From positions 34,293,741 to 34,357,740 of the forward strand of contig CM041465.1 in NCBI GenBank assembly GCA_023213395.1: a DNA stretch of 64,000 nt, given 5' to 3'. Source of the stretch: Cycas panzhihuaensis. Taxonomy: Eukaryota > Cycadophyta. Under the pieces are notes generated by a model, which saw only the letters and a list, made by a program, of their open reading frames with translations, searched no databases and had not been told where the DNA came from. The first letter of the stretch is position 1; each line of letters starts with the position of its first letter. Position numbers and translations under genes: made by a program. Below, one piece after another: positions 41,471 through 52,400 of the stretch.

Positions 41471-42290
41471 AAAGGAAAAGGTATAGCCAAAGTTGAAGGC
41501 AAAGCTTTACTTAATACTATAGGAGAAGAAGACATTTATGACACTGAAGGAGCCAATGAGAAGTTGATGCTCATGGTCAATGGTAAAGCTAAAAACAACC
41601 ATCAATAAGTTGATATAGAGAGTAGAGAGGACTTATTCATGGTGAGAATCTAGGTAAAACAAAGCATGGTTAATGCCATCTTTAATAGAAGAAGTAAAAA
41701 GAATTTAATCTCAGAGGTGTTAGTGAAAAAGTTGGGATTAAAGATATATGGACATCCAAAATCATATCCTCTTAAATAGATACAAAAAGATTCAAAACTA
41801 CAGGTTACTCACCAATGCAAATTCAAGTTTATAATTTCAGAAAGGTTCATTGATGAGGTTAAATGTGAAGTGGTTCCCTTGGATGCTTGTCAGGTTGTAT
41901 TTGGTAGCCCATATCTCTATGATAGAGATGGAGTTCATCACAAGAGGCTGAGAAATATTTGACTCATCAGTGATGGTAAAGCATATATGATTAATACATC
42001 AAAACCTTAAAAGAAGATCTCCCTTATATCCTCCCAATAAGCAAAGAGATTGATTAAATTCATGTAGAAAATTTTTACTATTGATAGTGAAGTAAAAGGT
42101 GGAAGAAAAGGAGCAAGCAGAGTCCTCAACATAAGCACTAGATGGAAAATAATTATAGCAGATTGAAGGCCTAAAGAATAGGTATAATGATGTATTCTAA
42201 GAGCCAAAAGGGTTGCCCTCTAAGAAGGAAATTGAGCATGAAATCCAACTGGTTGTTGATTCACCTTTGCCTAATCTTGGTCTTTATTAG
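41471..42290 (+). pseudogene. Gypsy protease of relic D
   Basis: The reading DLFMVRI, VKQSMVNAIFNRRSKKNLIS then EVLVKKLGLKIYGHPKSYPL lies at 41630-41780. The D-S-G of retropepsin has become N-R-R, so it is inactive. DEVKCEVVPLDACQVVFGSP then YLYDRDGVHHKR follows at 41850-41950 and is the second conserved part. The linker to RT runs to 42290 with stops. The pattern fits a chromovirus-like or CRM/Reina-like Gypsy protease. Confidence 0.75.
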
Positions 42291-42960
42291 AACTCTATTT
42301 TGGAGAATGAAGAGATTAAAAAGTAGATTCAATAACTCTTGGAGCAAGGAGAGATCAAGCCAAGATATTCTCCTTATAGTTCACCTATTGTATTGGTTCC
42401 AAAGAAAGATAGAGGTTGGAGAAAGTGCATTAACTATCAAGTATTAAATAAGATTATGACAAATACTTAACATCCCCTACTATATATAGATGGCTTGTTG
42501 GACTAGCTATAGTTTGCAAGATATTTTAGTAAGTTGGATTGAAATTAGGCCACCATTAGGTTCAAATCTAAGAGGAGGACACTTGGAAGACAACCTTCAA
42601 ATTAAAGCAAGGGCTATTTGAATGGATGATGATGTCTTTTGGTTTATGTAATGCACCTACCATCTTCATGAGGTTGATGAATGAGGTATTCAAACCCTTC
42701 ATTGATGATTTTATTATTGTTTATCTAGATGATATTCTAATTTTTAATCAGACTTAGGAAGATCACCTCCAACATATTAAGAAAGTGCTCAAAGTGCTTC
42801 AATAGCAGCAACTAAAACTTAACCTAAAGAAGTATGATTTTGGGAAGTAATCTCTCATCTTCTTGGGATTTGTAGTTTAAGGAGGAGAATTGAAGATTGA
42901 CCCAGTAAAGATTAGAGTCATTCGTAATTGGACCACACCTAAGCCAACCACAGAGGTAAG
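42291..42960 (+). pseudogene. Gypsy reverse transcriptase of relic D
   Basis: The motifs appear in order: LLEQGEIKPRYSPYSSPIVL, VPKKDRGWRKCINYQVLNKI (42380-42450), [20 protein letters not shown] near 42630-42690, and the catalytic [15 protein letters not shown] at about 42710-42755 with both aspartates kept. KKVLKVLQ and KLNLKKYDFGK then LIFLGFVV follow. The segment 42470-42620 has a frameshift and stops. Confidence 0.85.
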
Positions 42961-43500
42961 GAGTTTCATTGGTGCTTGTCAATATTTAAGAAAGTTTATT
43001 TTTAAATTCTCTCAAATTGTAACACCTCTATATGTATTGATAGGAGGACATATAAAATTTCATTAGGAGTATGAGAAAGAGAAAGCTTTTAGGCTTCTTA
43101 AGTAGAAAATTTATGAAGCACTAGTGTTAGCCTTACCATCATTATAGAAATCATTTGAGTTAGGGACTGATGCTTTAGACTATATCATGGGTGTAGTGTT
43201 GAAGCAAGAGAGAACACCAGTGGCATATCATAAAGAGACTTTTAACAAAGCTATGAAAATTTACCTAACTTATGATAAGGATCTCTATGCATTACATCAA
43301 GTGGTCAAGAATTAGAGACCTTACTTGTTGGGAAAAAAGGTGGTCACCCACACCAACAACAAGCCTTTACAATTTTTGTAGACACAATCTAAATTGTAGT
43401 AGGCCAGGCATATACAGTGGATATCCTATTTATAGTAGTTTCACATCATGGTCAAGTACAAGAAAGACACAATAAATAAAATTGTAAACTTATTATCCAA
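42961..43500 (+). pseudogene. Gypsy RNase H of relic D
   Basis: The reading RSFIGACQYLRKFIFKFSQI then VTPLYVLIGGHIKFH ends the RT connection at 42960-43065. RNase H follows with FELGTDALDYIMGVVLKQER, TPVAYHKETFNKAMKIYLTY and DKDLYALHQVVKN to 43310, then RPYLLGKKVVTHTNNKPLQF and the end VKYKKDTINKIVNLLSKPP at 43450-43505. The catalytic aspartates can be placed in GTDALD and TNNKP (D changed to N). Confidence 0.8.
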
Positions 43501-43793
43501 ACCTCCTTAATGGTAAGATATTTCTAGCTTGTTGGTAACTCTATAATTTTAGCCTATTTGCCATGATGAGTATATAAGTTTGTATATGGAAGATGAGGCA
43601 TTCAAGCCTATCTTAGAGTAGCTATACTGGGAAGAAATAGTTACTTATTTTTAGTTGAGAAATAGTCTACTCTTCAAATATGATAAGCTTTATATTCCAA
43701 AGCAAGTAGACCAAATGAAGTGGGTAAGAGAAGCTCATACTTCTCTAGTAGCAGGATACTTCAGAGTGGGAAAAACATTACTAAATTTACAAC

Positions 43794-43845
<52 letters not shown>

Positions 43846-44134
43846 CCCAATATATAGCAAGACATGACTACAATAGTATGAGGATGTACATTGTGTAGCA
43901 CATCAAAGTTGGCCAATAGGAAGTTGGGATTGTACACTCTACTTCTCGTTCTATCATGACCATGGGAGAGTATCTCTATAGATTTACTCAGAGGACTACC
44001 ATGGACCAAAAATCGTATGGATTATTTGTTTGTAGTTGTTGATCGATTCAGCAAAATGGTGGTGTTGATTTCCTACAGGAAGATATATATAGAAAAAGAC
44101 ATAACTAGATTATATTTCCTATATATTTGGAAGC
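43501..44134 (+). pseudogene. Gypsy integrase of relic D, truncated
   Basis: The zinc-binding domain begins near 43650 (LLFKYDKLYIPK) with REAHTSLVAGYFRVGKTLLN near 43725-43785, the HH-CC remnant. A (TA)n array and about 140 bases of non-coding sequence interrupt it. The catalytic core resumes at about 43990 with DLLRGLPWTKN and MDYLFVVVDRFSKMVVLI, holding the first aspartate. The reading ends with ITRLYFLYIWKLF at 44134, where the E1 repeat begins. The remainder of D is not in the window. Confidence 0.8.
43795..43842. repeat. AT-rich microsatellite
   Basis: Three ATATCT units grade into a (TA)n run. The array sits inside the integrase of relic D and must have grown after its decay began. 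Confidence 0.95.
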
Positions 44135-47064
44135 TGTTTCCTGACTACCGGGAATGGATCCGAACAGGTCAACTCAGGGAAACCCAAGTATGCTTCTCCC
44201 TTTTCGCTTGCATTATTTCATTAGAAAGGTTGACAGAAGTATTGCCTCTTTGCATGACTGCTTGCTTTATTTGCGTGATTACTTTGCATTTTGTTGCCTG
44301 TTCATGCTGCCTGTCGTATCGTGAGCCTATGACAACCCAACGAGAACTGCCTCTCTGCAAGGTAGATGTCCCTGTGGTATTATACGACCCTTTGTGTAAT
44401 CTCCACACCACCTCAAGTCCCTTTTTGGTCTGTATGATCCGCTCATGCCTTGACCTTGAGCTCTTAGCACCTCGTTCTAGGATTTTTGCTCATCGATGCT
44501 TGCTTGCCTCTGTCTGCATGCTTCCTGGATTGTCTCAGCCATCTAGATAGGAGGGATAGTCCCTCCCAAGCTTGTCAAATCATCTCCCAAAGCCCCCGAA
44601 GCCCAGAAATCTGCTATTCTAGCTTTATAGTCCTGCACCGTTGTAAACTTAGCGGTACCACAAAGTTTACCGTGGGACCGCAAAGTTTACCATGGTGTGA
44701 CTGTCATCAGTTATTTTTTAAAATTGCCATGGTAATTCTCATTTTTTCCACAAAATTGCCACGTGTCCTCACGTCCACCTCAGCCCTATTTGTTCTCTAT
44801 TCATTCACTTAGAGCTGGGATGGGTATAAGTATTCAAACCCTCATCATTTTGAGGATATCTTAGGTCATTTATTGCTCTCAAGACAACTATTTTTCTGCT
44901 GCAACTTCTGCTCTCCTGCTCCCTCTGCTACGGGTATTTCTGCAGGCTTGTGTTTCTTGCAACCTCAGGCCATGACTCGCCTGCAACTCTTTGCTTCCAT
45001 GGTGAGAAGCCTCTTTCTAGGTTTCATCAAGCATTTTTGGTGTTGATTCTTCCACAACTTGCCCAGTAGTGCTCCTTTCAGCTGTTTGTTGGATTTGCCT
45101 CTTGTAAACCCCTGGAGGGTCCCTTCTTCTTGCTATTAGTATGCCCAGATCTGTCATACATCCACCCAGTAGGTCTTACCAACTCTTTTCTTTCATCGTT
45201 TTTGGTGAGTTACTCCCTATTGGGACCCATTTCTTGCTTTATTTACCCGTTTCTTTCAGTTTTCACCATTGAAAGGTTGTCTTTCCATAGTATTTGATTT
45301 GTTGCTTCTTGGCTCCACCTTCTCTCCACTTATTTTCTTCAAGAGAACATCGAGAGAAGAGTCCTAAGGCTAGGTGAAGAGAGGAAGGTAGGGTAGCCCC
45401 CCTTTCAGTCCTTCTCTCCAAGGGTAATCCCTTCCCACCTTCTCTTCTCTCATTCCATGTTCTTCTTGAGATTATTAGGAGAGATTGAGCCCTACACCAG
45501 CGCTGGATTATCAACGTATGTAGCCACTTGCTGTGATGATTCTAGGTCTACTGGCATCTCGTTTGGACCCCTGTAGAGTCCCCCGTGTTGTTGGGTACCC
45601 CTTGTTCTCATTAGTAAGGGTTAGGGCACCATATTGCTGCCCGTAGCAACTCTGCGTCCCACTTACTTCCCAACACCTTGTTGCTCTTTCTTTGGCATCT
45701 CTTGGATGTCCCTAGTGACTTTTACCCACTGCCTTGTTGTGTTTACGAGTCGTGTGGAGATTTCAGCAGAGGATTAGCCACCTTGAGGCTTCCCTTGCAC
45801 CATTTCGCTTGATGTCTAGCCTTGTCTGAGAGAGGGTTTTTAGAGTTTGTTGCAATAGTTGTCTTTCTTTAACATTCTAATGTTAATAGCACTTATATAT
45901 ACTTGCATATACATAGATTGTCTCTTGCAACCCCTTCTTGGAAGGGATAAGTTTGTGTATGTGCAGGTTGCCGTGGTGCTCTTGCAAAGGTGTGAAGTGC
46001 TCAGATCCAGGTACAGTTCTTTGTTTTGCTCTTTGCCTTCATTCATTTCCTTTTGCTTTCCTTTCACAAGGGGAAGGTAAGGAAGCCCCTCCATCATCCG
46101 TGGGCTTAGTGAGGACGTGCATGGTGCATGGGCGAGGCCTTCCATTAGCCGCTATGCCTCTTGGGTATGTACTTCTCGCTTTTGTCCCCACTTTCCTTTT
46201 CGCACTTTTAGTTGAGGTCTATGCATTAGTTAAATAGGTCACACATAAAAGAGAAAAGGAAAATAACATCTTTTACCTATATTTGTACACTTACACATCA
46301 CGCACCACATCCACATAGGAAAAGGACTGATAGGAGATTTTCCCTTTCCTTTTCCTTGGCTTGGAAACCCTTCCCTCACCCTTTTGGCTCACTTCTACTT
46401 GATTGTGTTTGCTTGCGCATGGGATACCATTCCCATTTCCTTTGATTGTTCATTTTTTCGAACTGTCAAGGGAGATTTTGGGTTGGTTGTTCACTCCCAC
46501 TCTCTTCTCCTCTTCTTGGTTCTATTTACTTGGTCAAATAACCAAGAAGATCCTAGCTGCATCGTAGGCTATTGCCTACCTTGCTCCTACTTGTTTCCCT
46601 CCATCATAGGGAAACCCTTGACGATTCCTTTCCTCCCCTTCTAGCCATCCAAGGGTGGGAGGAGTTTCCTCCTAAGTTTATCCAGGCTACCTCTCTTGCT
46701 TTCCCTCTTCCTCTCTGAGATAGAAACCACTCTCAAGTAGTTGGGTATCATTCACAAGTTCCAAACTCGCGCTCTGGCTCATGGGGCACCCTGCGTGGTA
46801 CTTGTGTCGCTTGTAGGTTTTCATCTGCACCCCCGATACCACTATCAAACATCATAGTCCTACTTAACTAGGTGATTATCTCGTAGATGCACATCCACTA
46901 ATGACCATACTAGGGACTTGCCAGTAAGGGAGCTAGTTCTCATCCCTTCCTGTTGATATTACTACCTTCTAGTGGTTCCTTCCACTTTATCTCCTTCGTT
47001 AGCCAGCCCCCAATGTGCACTCCTCGTGGCTCTTTCCTTCTTCTAAAGTGTTAGTGAGCTTTGT
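44135..47064 (+). repeat. LTR and leader of E1
   Basis: It begins TGTTTCCTGACTACCGGGAATGG, matching TGTTTCCCGGCTTCCGGGAATGG at 54112. A candidate TATA box (TATAAG) is at 44825-44830. Similar blocks at 44640-44800 and 54600-54760 include TTTTTTAAAAT and TGCCACGTG. The inner LTR end and primer site could not be placed. Open frames in this part, on both strands, have no family motif. No gene is supported. Confidence 0.6.
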
Positions 47065-48765
47065 ATGCGACGCTTCTCTCGTCGCTTACGTGGTTTGCCT
47101 CCATTATTAGAAGATCCTGGGTATCGTTCTCTTTCATCGTCGGATTCCGATTTGACTATGGAAGGATACCCTTCCGATTGGGCCTACCACGCCTTTACCT
47201 CGGGAACTCATGAGTTCCCCGCATCTATCCCGGGATCCACCCAAGAGGGTGACGATCCTATCTACTATCCGGGTGATCAATATCACCCCCTTGACATCCA
47301 TCCTTCTACTTATACGATAGAAGACCCATCTCCTCTTGAGGTTCACCACCCTATTGGTGATTCTTATAAGGAGCACCCTGAGGGGTCTACATCATTTGAG
47401 GTCCTATCTACCTCTTATGACCATGTAGATACCCCTCCCGCTGACATGGTTGAAGCTATTAGCGAGTGCTTTCGAGTGGCTCATCTTCAATTATATCCTA
47501 GGTGGTTTGAGTATGTTTTGTGTGGAGGAGTGACTTCTTCATCTGCTCCTATCCCACCTTCTTCATCTGCACCTGTGCCTCCCACAACAAGTAACTCTTT
47601 CATTCCTACACTTTCGTCCCGCTCCATTCCTACACCAATCTTAGGGACGAATGTTGCACCTTCCATTCCTCACCATGGTCCTAGTTCTTTGGGACCCTCT
47701 CGCGGTATGTCTTTCTCCCAGCTTAGGTTTAGCATACCTTTTCTGAGTCAAGCAAATGTGCCACCTCCCAACGTGGCACATGCATTCCCTAGTAGGCCTA
47801 GAGGTTCTACTAACGCCACTACCACTAGTTATGTGGGATCTGCTCCCACGTATCCTCAAAACCAACTTAATAGTTCTTCTCTATACATACCCCTAGGTTA
47901 TATCTCTCAACCTTGGGGGTAGGGTAAAGGGAACCATATTCCAGCTTATGGGGTGGACCTGCTACATCCATATGGGGTTGCACCACCTACGGGTGGCCCA
48001 TATGGACAAAACCTGATCCCACACCATCCTTTTCTACCCTGTAGTGTAGCCTCTTACGCTGCGCCTTCGCAAGGGAACCTATCTTCCTTTTAAGGTGCCT
48101 ACCCCCAAGTCCCTTTTCAGCAAGGGGTGCATCCTCAAGGAGGGATGGGTTTACCACCCCCATTCGTTCCTTGCTCATTACCGTCTATCAATCCTATGGT
48201 CCATGCAAGGGCGCACCCCTTTATGGATTATAGATCGACACCATTATCTGTTGAGGCGTTAAGAACTAACTTACCGCCTCATCCTCCTGAAGTTCCTAAA
48301 TTTAACGGAACTTCCTTGCAAGACCCAGCGGAGCACGTCTGTAGTTTTTCTATGGCGTGTATTGATTACTGGGCCTATGACCACATCTTGATGAAATTAT
48401 TCCCATGATCTTTACAAGGTGATGCCCTTAAATGGTTTTATCACCTTCCAGCTCATTCCATTTTCTTGTTCCAGCAACTCGTGGATGAGTTCATCAATTA
48501 TTTTGATGTTGCTCGCCCATTTGAAAGTGGAATGAAATCTCTTCTATTGCTCAAACAAGGTCACGATGAGATGAATCGTGACTTTGTGCAGTGGTTCCAT
48601 GACCTTCTTCATTCCACTATGGCTACGTTGCTCGAGGAATTGAAGAGGGACCTCTTCGTTAACGCACTTCACCCTGAAGTCCATGTAGAAGTCCTTAAGA
48701 TGGGGGCAACTACATGCGACTCCACTATTGCAAAGTGCTTAGCACTTGAGGCTATTAAGATCTAG
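47065..48765 (+). pseudogene. Gag of E1, one frame with three stops
   Basis: The frame from an ATG at 47065 stays in phase to 48765 and is broken by stops at 47920, 48091 and 48406. The first 285 residues are open: an Arg-rich start (MRRFSRRLRGLPPLLEDPGY), then an acidic and a Pro/Ser-rich region. Residues near 390-560 form the retrotransposon gag domain with LPPHPPEVPKFNGTSLQDPA, GDALKWFYHLPAHSI and MKSLLLLKQGHDEMNRDF, the family's conserved F-x-G-x-x-P and W-F patterns. Gag builds the particle. The counterpart in E2 is at 56826-58500. The stops fit C-to-T or G-to-A change of Q, W or R codons. Confidence 0.88.
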
Positions 48766-49802
48766 GACGGACTCAAGAAGCCTCTCAAGCCCTCATAGTG
48801 ACGTGAGGTACCACCTCTAACTAAAGATACTAAACCATAACAATCTTTTAGGTCTTCTTCTCATCCAATTGAGAAGACCCTAGATCTGCTATAGGTTCAT
48901 TCAAATGTATGATGAAGGAACTCAAACTACAAGCTCCTTCATCACCAACTTCTAACAAACAAATTCAACAAGCTACTCAAGCTTCCCTCCCTAGGAATGG
49001 TAATGCCTAGTCCTCTCAAGCGAGGAAACCTGATCCCTTACTTGAGAAGAAGTGGTGTTCCATTCACGGGGAGTGTTTCCATGATGACTCACGTTGTAGG
49101 GCCCAACATCCTAAGGATGCCCCCTGACATGGCTCATCCCTTAAATGGGCCTCAAGGCCTAACCTAGACCAACTGGTCCATAAGGATCCATTCCCTAAAT
49201 ATGGGGAACGTGATCGTAATACTCAACCCAAAAACGACTAGAACCAGGGAAGATCACCAAATTTCTATCCTTCCCGTGATAAAGAGAAAGGCGCCCGAGA
49301 TTCGTCCTCTTCCTCACGTTCCCCCCACCAACGTACTCCTTCACCTTCGCAGTCCTAGAATAAGGGAAAGAAGGTGATCCAAATGCTTGAGGCTACTCCT
49401 TTGTATGCCCTTACTTGGTCTCAAGCTACCAAAGAGGCAGCTGGTACCTCTTCTTCTATTCCATACTCTGATCCTCTTCCAGAGAACCTTCCCCCGGAAG
49501 TGCTACTTTTTCCCAAGGCCATTCCCGTGTATCCTGGTCATTACGATTTTCGAAGGGTGCTTACCCAACCTACTGCGAAGGGTAAGCCCTTCTTTATTAT
49601 GGACGAACTCCATACTGTCGCTGCGGGAATGTCCTTGATGGATGTTTTGAGGAGTTGTCCCAAACAGCAGACTCTCCTTTTGGAAGCTTTAGGATCGAAT
49701 GACGCGCCCATTCATGCTTTGGATGTCACCCAAAGCCATGAGCCCATCATTTCCTTTGACCCTAAAGACCTTCCCCCTGCATATAAAAGGGAACGCCAAT
49801 GA
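48766..49802 (+). pseudogene. Gag C-terminus and nucleocapsid of E1
   Basis: The frame shifts before 49047, where KKWCSIHGECFHDDSRCRAQ starts an unusual C/H-rich motif (C-x3-H...C-x4-C like) in the position of a zinc knuckle. The frame is then continuous, with few stops, into the open 49374-49802 stretch of 142 residues. That stretch holds a conserved unknown region with FRRVLTQPTAKGKPFFIMDE and LMDVLRSCPKQQTLLLEALG. The Ser-rich part near 49300 is low complexity. Homologous to E2 58620-59480. Confidence 0.75.
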
Positions 49803-50148
49803 ACTTCCCATTCACTATTACCATTAACACACCTAACTGTACCCTGCGAAGGACTGTTGTTGACAATGGTTCTTTCATGAATGCCATGCCCTTGTGTGTT
49901 ATGCAAGAGCTTGGTATTTCTGCCTTGGAACTTGTTCCATGGTGATGCCAAGGCTACAATGGTAGCGAAAAGATCCCATTGGGATCTATCTTGATCCCTC
50001 TCACTCTCGAGGACAAGATTATCCTCATTGACATTATAGTCCTGACATCGACGTCGACTACAACCTTCTCTTAGGTCGACCATGGCTTGATCAGATGAGA
50101 GCCGTGTGTTCGACCTGCTAGGGGCAACTTAAGTTTGTCCATGATGGA
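49803..50148 (+). pseudogene. Aspartic protease of E1
   Basis: Protease processes Gag-Pol. The active site reads RRTVVDNGSFMNAMPL at about 49850-49895; D-N-G-S replaces the common D-S-G-A and occurs in Tat-type elements. MQELGI follows. One stop (49942) and a frameshift near 50050 come before DIDVDYNLLLGRPWLDQM at 50045-50098, the second conserved motif (LLGRPWL). Confidence 0.8.
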
Positions 50149-50814
50149 TGGATGAGGGTTATCTCCCATGAGTATCCACTTGTTAAAAAAACTCACCCTA
50201 TTAACCAAGCGAGTCAAGGCCCTTCTACTCATGCCTCAGCTTGCTCCATCGGCATACCCAATCCATCTCACATTGAAGAAGATCCTATGTCTCCTTCCCC
50301 TAGTCTTACGCACTTTACCCCTATCGGTGTTGGGAGCTACGAGTACCTCACCTTGTTTAGTGACGATGAGTCCCGTGATGAGGATGAGGACTGTCTTCAC
50401 CTCGTTTCATTTCTCCGCACTAGTAAGATGCACCTATCTCGTTCTAGATCCCCACCTAGAGCCTCTTTCATTAGTGAGACTAGCCACTCCTCTGTGTCAT
50501 ATATCATCGCTTGTATTGACTCATTTGTCGCTGGTTCTTCTTCCCCATCACCTCGCGCAGGTGATGGCTTCGAAGAACTTCCTTTCACTCCTTCCGAGGA
50601 GCCCTTTTTTTACTCTCACTTAGAGTCTGTTGAGGATGTTGGACAACCTGATCACTACTATGGTCCCGTTGCTCCTATTTCCTCTAGCACTTCATCTACT
50701 CGAAGTAAGGTCATCTATGGGGTGGATCACTTTGAAGATGATGAAGCCTTACTTGATCACTTAGTGGGCTCCGTGCCCAACTTTCCTTCTAGTCACCATA
50801 GACTTGGCCACTAG
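50149..50814 (+). pseudogene. Protease-RT spacer of E1, open 220-residue frame
   Basis: This is open from about 50152 to 50814. It is rich in S, P, D and E, with an acidic cluster (DDESRDEDEDC, about 50362-50394) and a run of serines (residues near 120-140). There is no known catalytic domain. The same region is present but broken in E2 (59824-60420), so it is an inherited part of the element. It may be a linker or a tether. Confidence 0.75.
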
Positions 50815-51855
50815 AAGATCTTAGCGATTGGCTCCACTCTTACTGACCCAATCCCATCCCCTATTCCATCTCTTCTTGTTGACCTTACCCCTCTCCATTT
50901 CGAGGAGGGGAATGCCATGTGCATGGGGGCGACCCAAGACATAGTCTTAGCCCCTGACAAGGTCATTAAGGTAGGAATGGAATGCTCTCTTGATGAAGTA
51001 AGGGAATATTACCTTTTGTTCTAGGAATTTTGGGATGTCTTTGCATGGGATTATTCTGACATGAAGGGAATTGACCCCTCCATTGTCACTCATAATCTCA
51101 CTACCATTCCTAGTGCCCATCCCGTGCGCTAGAAGTAGCATCCTCTTCACCTTAAGCTCTTGGCTGCCATTAAGATGGAGGTCAAGAAGCTTTTGGATGC
51201 TAGACTTATCACTTCCATCAATTACCCCAAGTGGGTATCCAACATTGTTCCCGTTGCTAAAAAGAATGGGACCATGTAGATATGCGTCGATTTCCATGAT
51301 ATTAACAACGCTTGTCCTAAGGACAATTTTCCACTCCTCTTCATCGATCAAATCATTGATCGAACAGCCAGATTCGAAGTTATATCCTTAATGGATGGCT
51401 TCTTTGGCTATAATCAGATTCAGATATCTCCTGAAGACTGCCACAAGACAGCCTTCACTACCTTGTGGGGTACCTTTGCCTATAAGGCAATGCCCTTCGG
51501 TCTTAAAAATGCAGGCGCTACTTACCAAAGAGCGATGCACTTTATCTTCCATGACCTCATTAACAACATATTGGAGGTCTTTATGGATGACATGATAGGT
51601 CTCTCACATGTTAGGGCCCATCATTCCTCTGATTTATGGGCTATCTTCATGCGATGTCGCAAGTACCATATAAGCCTAAACCCACTCAAGTGTGTGTTTG
51701 TCGTTACTTCGGGCAAACTCCTTAGATTTCTTGTGTTAAAATAAGGAATTCAGATTGACCCTGACAAGGTCAAGGCAATCCTTGATATACTACCTCCTAG
51801 GACCCAACGACAGATCAAGTCGTTCCTAGGTAGGCTTAGTTTCCTCAGGTGCTTC
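50815..51855 (+). pseudogene. Reverse transcriptase of E1
   Basis: A lead-in FAWDYSDMKGIDPSIVTHNL near 51040-51105 precedes RT and is typical of Tat and Athila elements. KMEVKKLLDARLITSINYPK, WVSNIVPVAKKNGTM, ICVDFHDINNACPKDNFPL, LMDGFFGYNQIQISPEDCHK and AMPFGLKNAGATYQRAMHFI follow. The catalytic centre is VFMDDMIGLS at about 51577-51606 with both aspartates present. Four stops occur (TAG near 51133, 51139, 51279, and TAA at 51741). The C-terminal part RQIKSFLGRLSFLRCFL is intact. Confidence 0.9.
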
Positions 51856-52400
51856 TTGGCAGACTTCACCGTAAGTGCTAAACCCTTAACTAACCTATTA
51901 AAGAAGGGAGCCCCATTTGTTTGGTCTGATAAGGCTCAACAAGCCTTTGAAATACTCAAGGAAGCCCTCGCTTTCACTCCTACATTGGTGCCCCCTTATT
52001 TTGATAGGCCCTTCATTCTTTATACTTCAGTGACTGACAAGTCCCTGGGTGCTATGTTGGTTCAGGAGGACGACTCAGGAGTCGCGAGAGCTATTTACTT
52101 CATTAGTCACACCCTCGTGGCTGCTGAACTTAACTACTCTCTAGCTGAGAAGGAATGTCTCTCCTTGGTCCATGCGACCAAGAAGTTTAGACATTACTTG
52201 CTTAGTAACACCACCAAGGTGATCATCCAGTCTGATCCCTTGCGATATTTACTTACTCATTTGGACTTGACGGGTAGGGCTGACCATTGGGCCATCCTTC
52301 TTCAAGAGTTTGATCTTTATATCATTAACCAGAAATTGAAGAAGGGGATGGTAGTGGCTAAGCAACCCCCAGATGCCCCTATTCCTAACTCGCTCGATAC
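51856..52400 (+). pseudogene. RNase H of E1
   Basis: The frame is open from 51856 to 52509 and contains LTNLLKKGAPFVWSDKAQQA, FDRPFILYTSVTDKSLGAML, ARAIYFISHTLVAAELNYSL, AEKECLSLVHATKKFRHYLL and IIQSDPLRYLLTHLDLTGRA. These are Gypsy RNase H motifs in the Tat style (YSxxEKECLSLV). The expected catalytic residues are present (D changed in the TSVTD segment is possible). A second, archaeal-type RNase H, present in many Tat/Ogre elements, is not seen between here and integrase. Confidence 0.88.

Noticed and set aside
44017-44550. Open frame of 177 codons on the plus strand
   Set aside because: Only its first 38 codons or so are Gypsy D integrase; the rest runs by chance into the E1 repeat. It is a junction artefact and not a gene.
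44169-46237. Frames in the LTR/leader of E1 on both strands
   Set aside because: They are not conserved with E2 and have no recognisable domain.
50168-50623. Second 151-codon frame overlapping the protease-RT spacer
   Set aside because: It is the +1 shadow of the spacer frame; the spacer frame is the one shared with E2.
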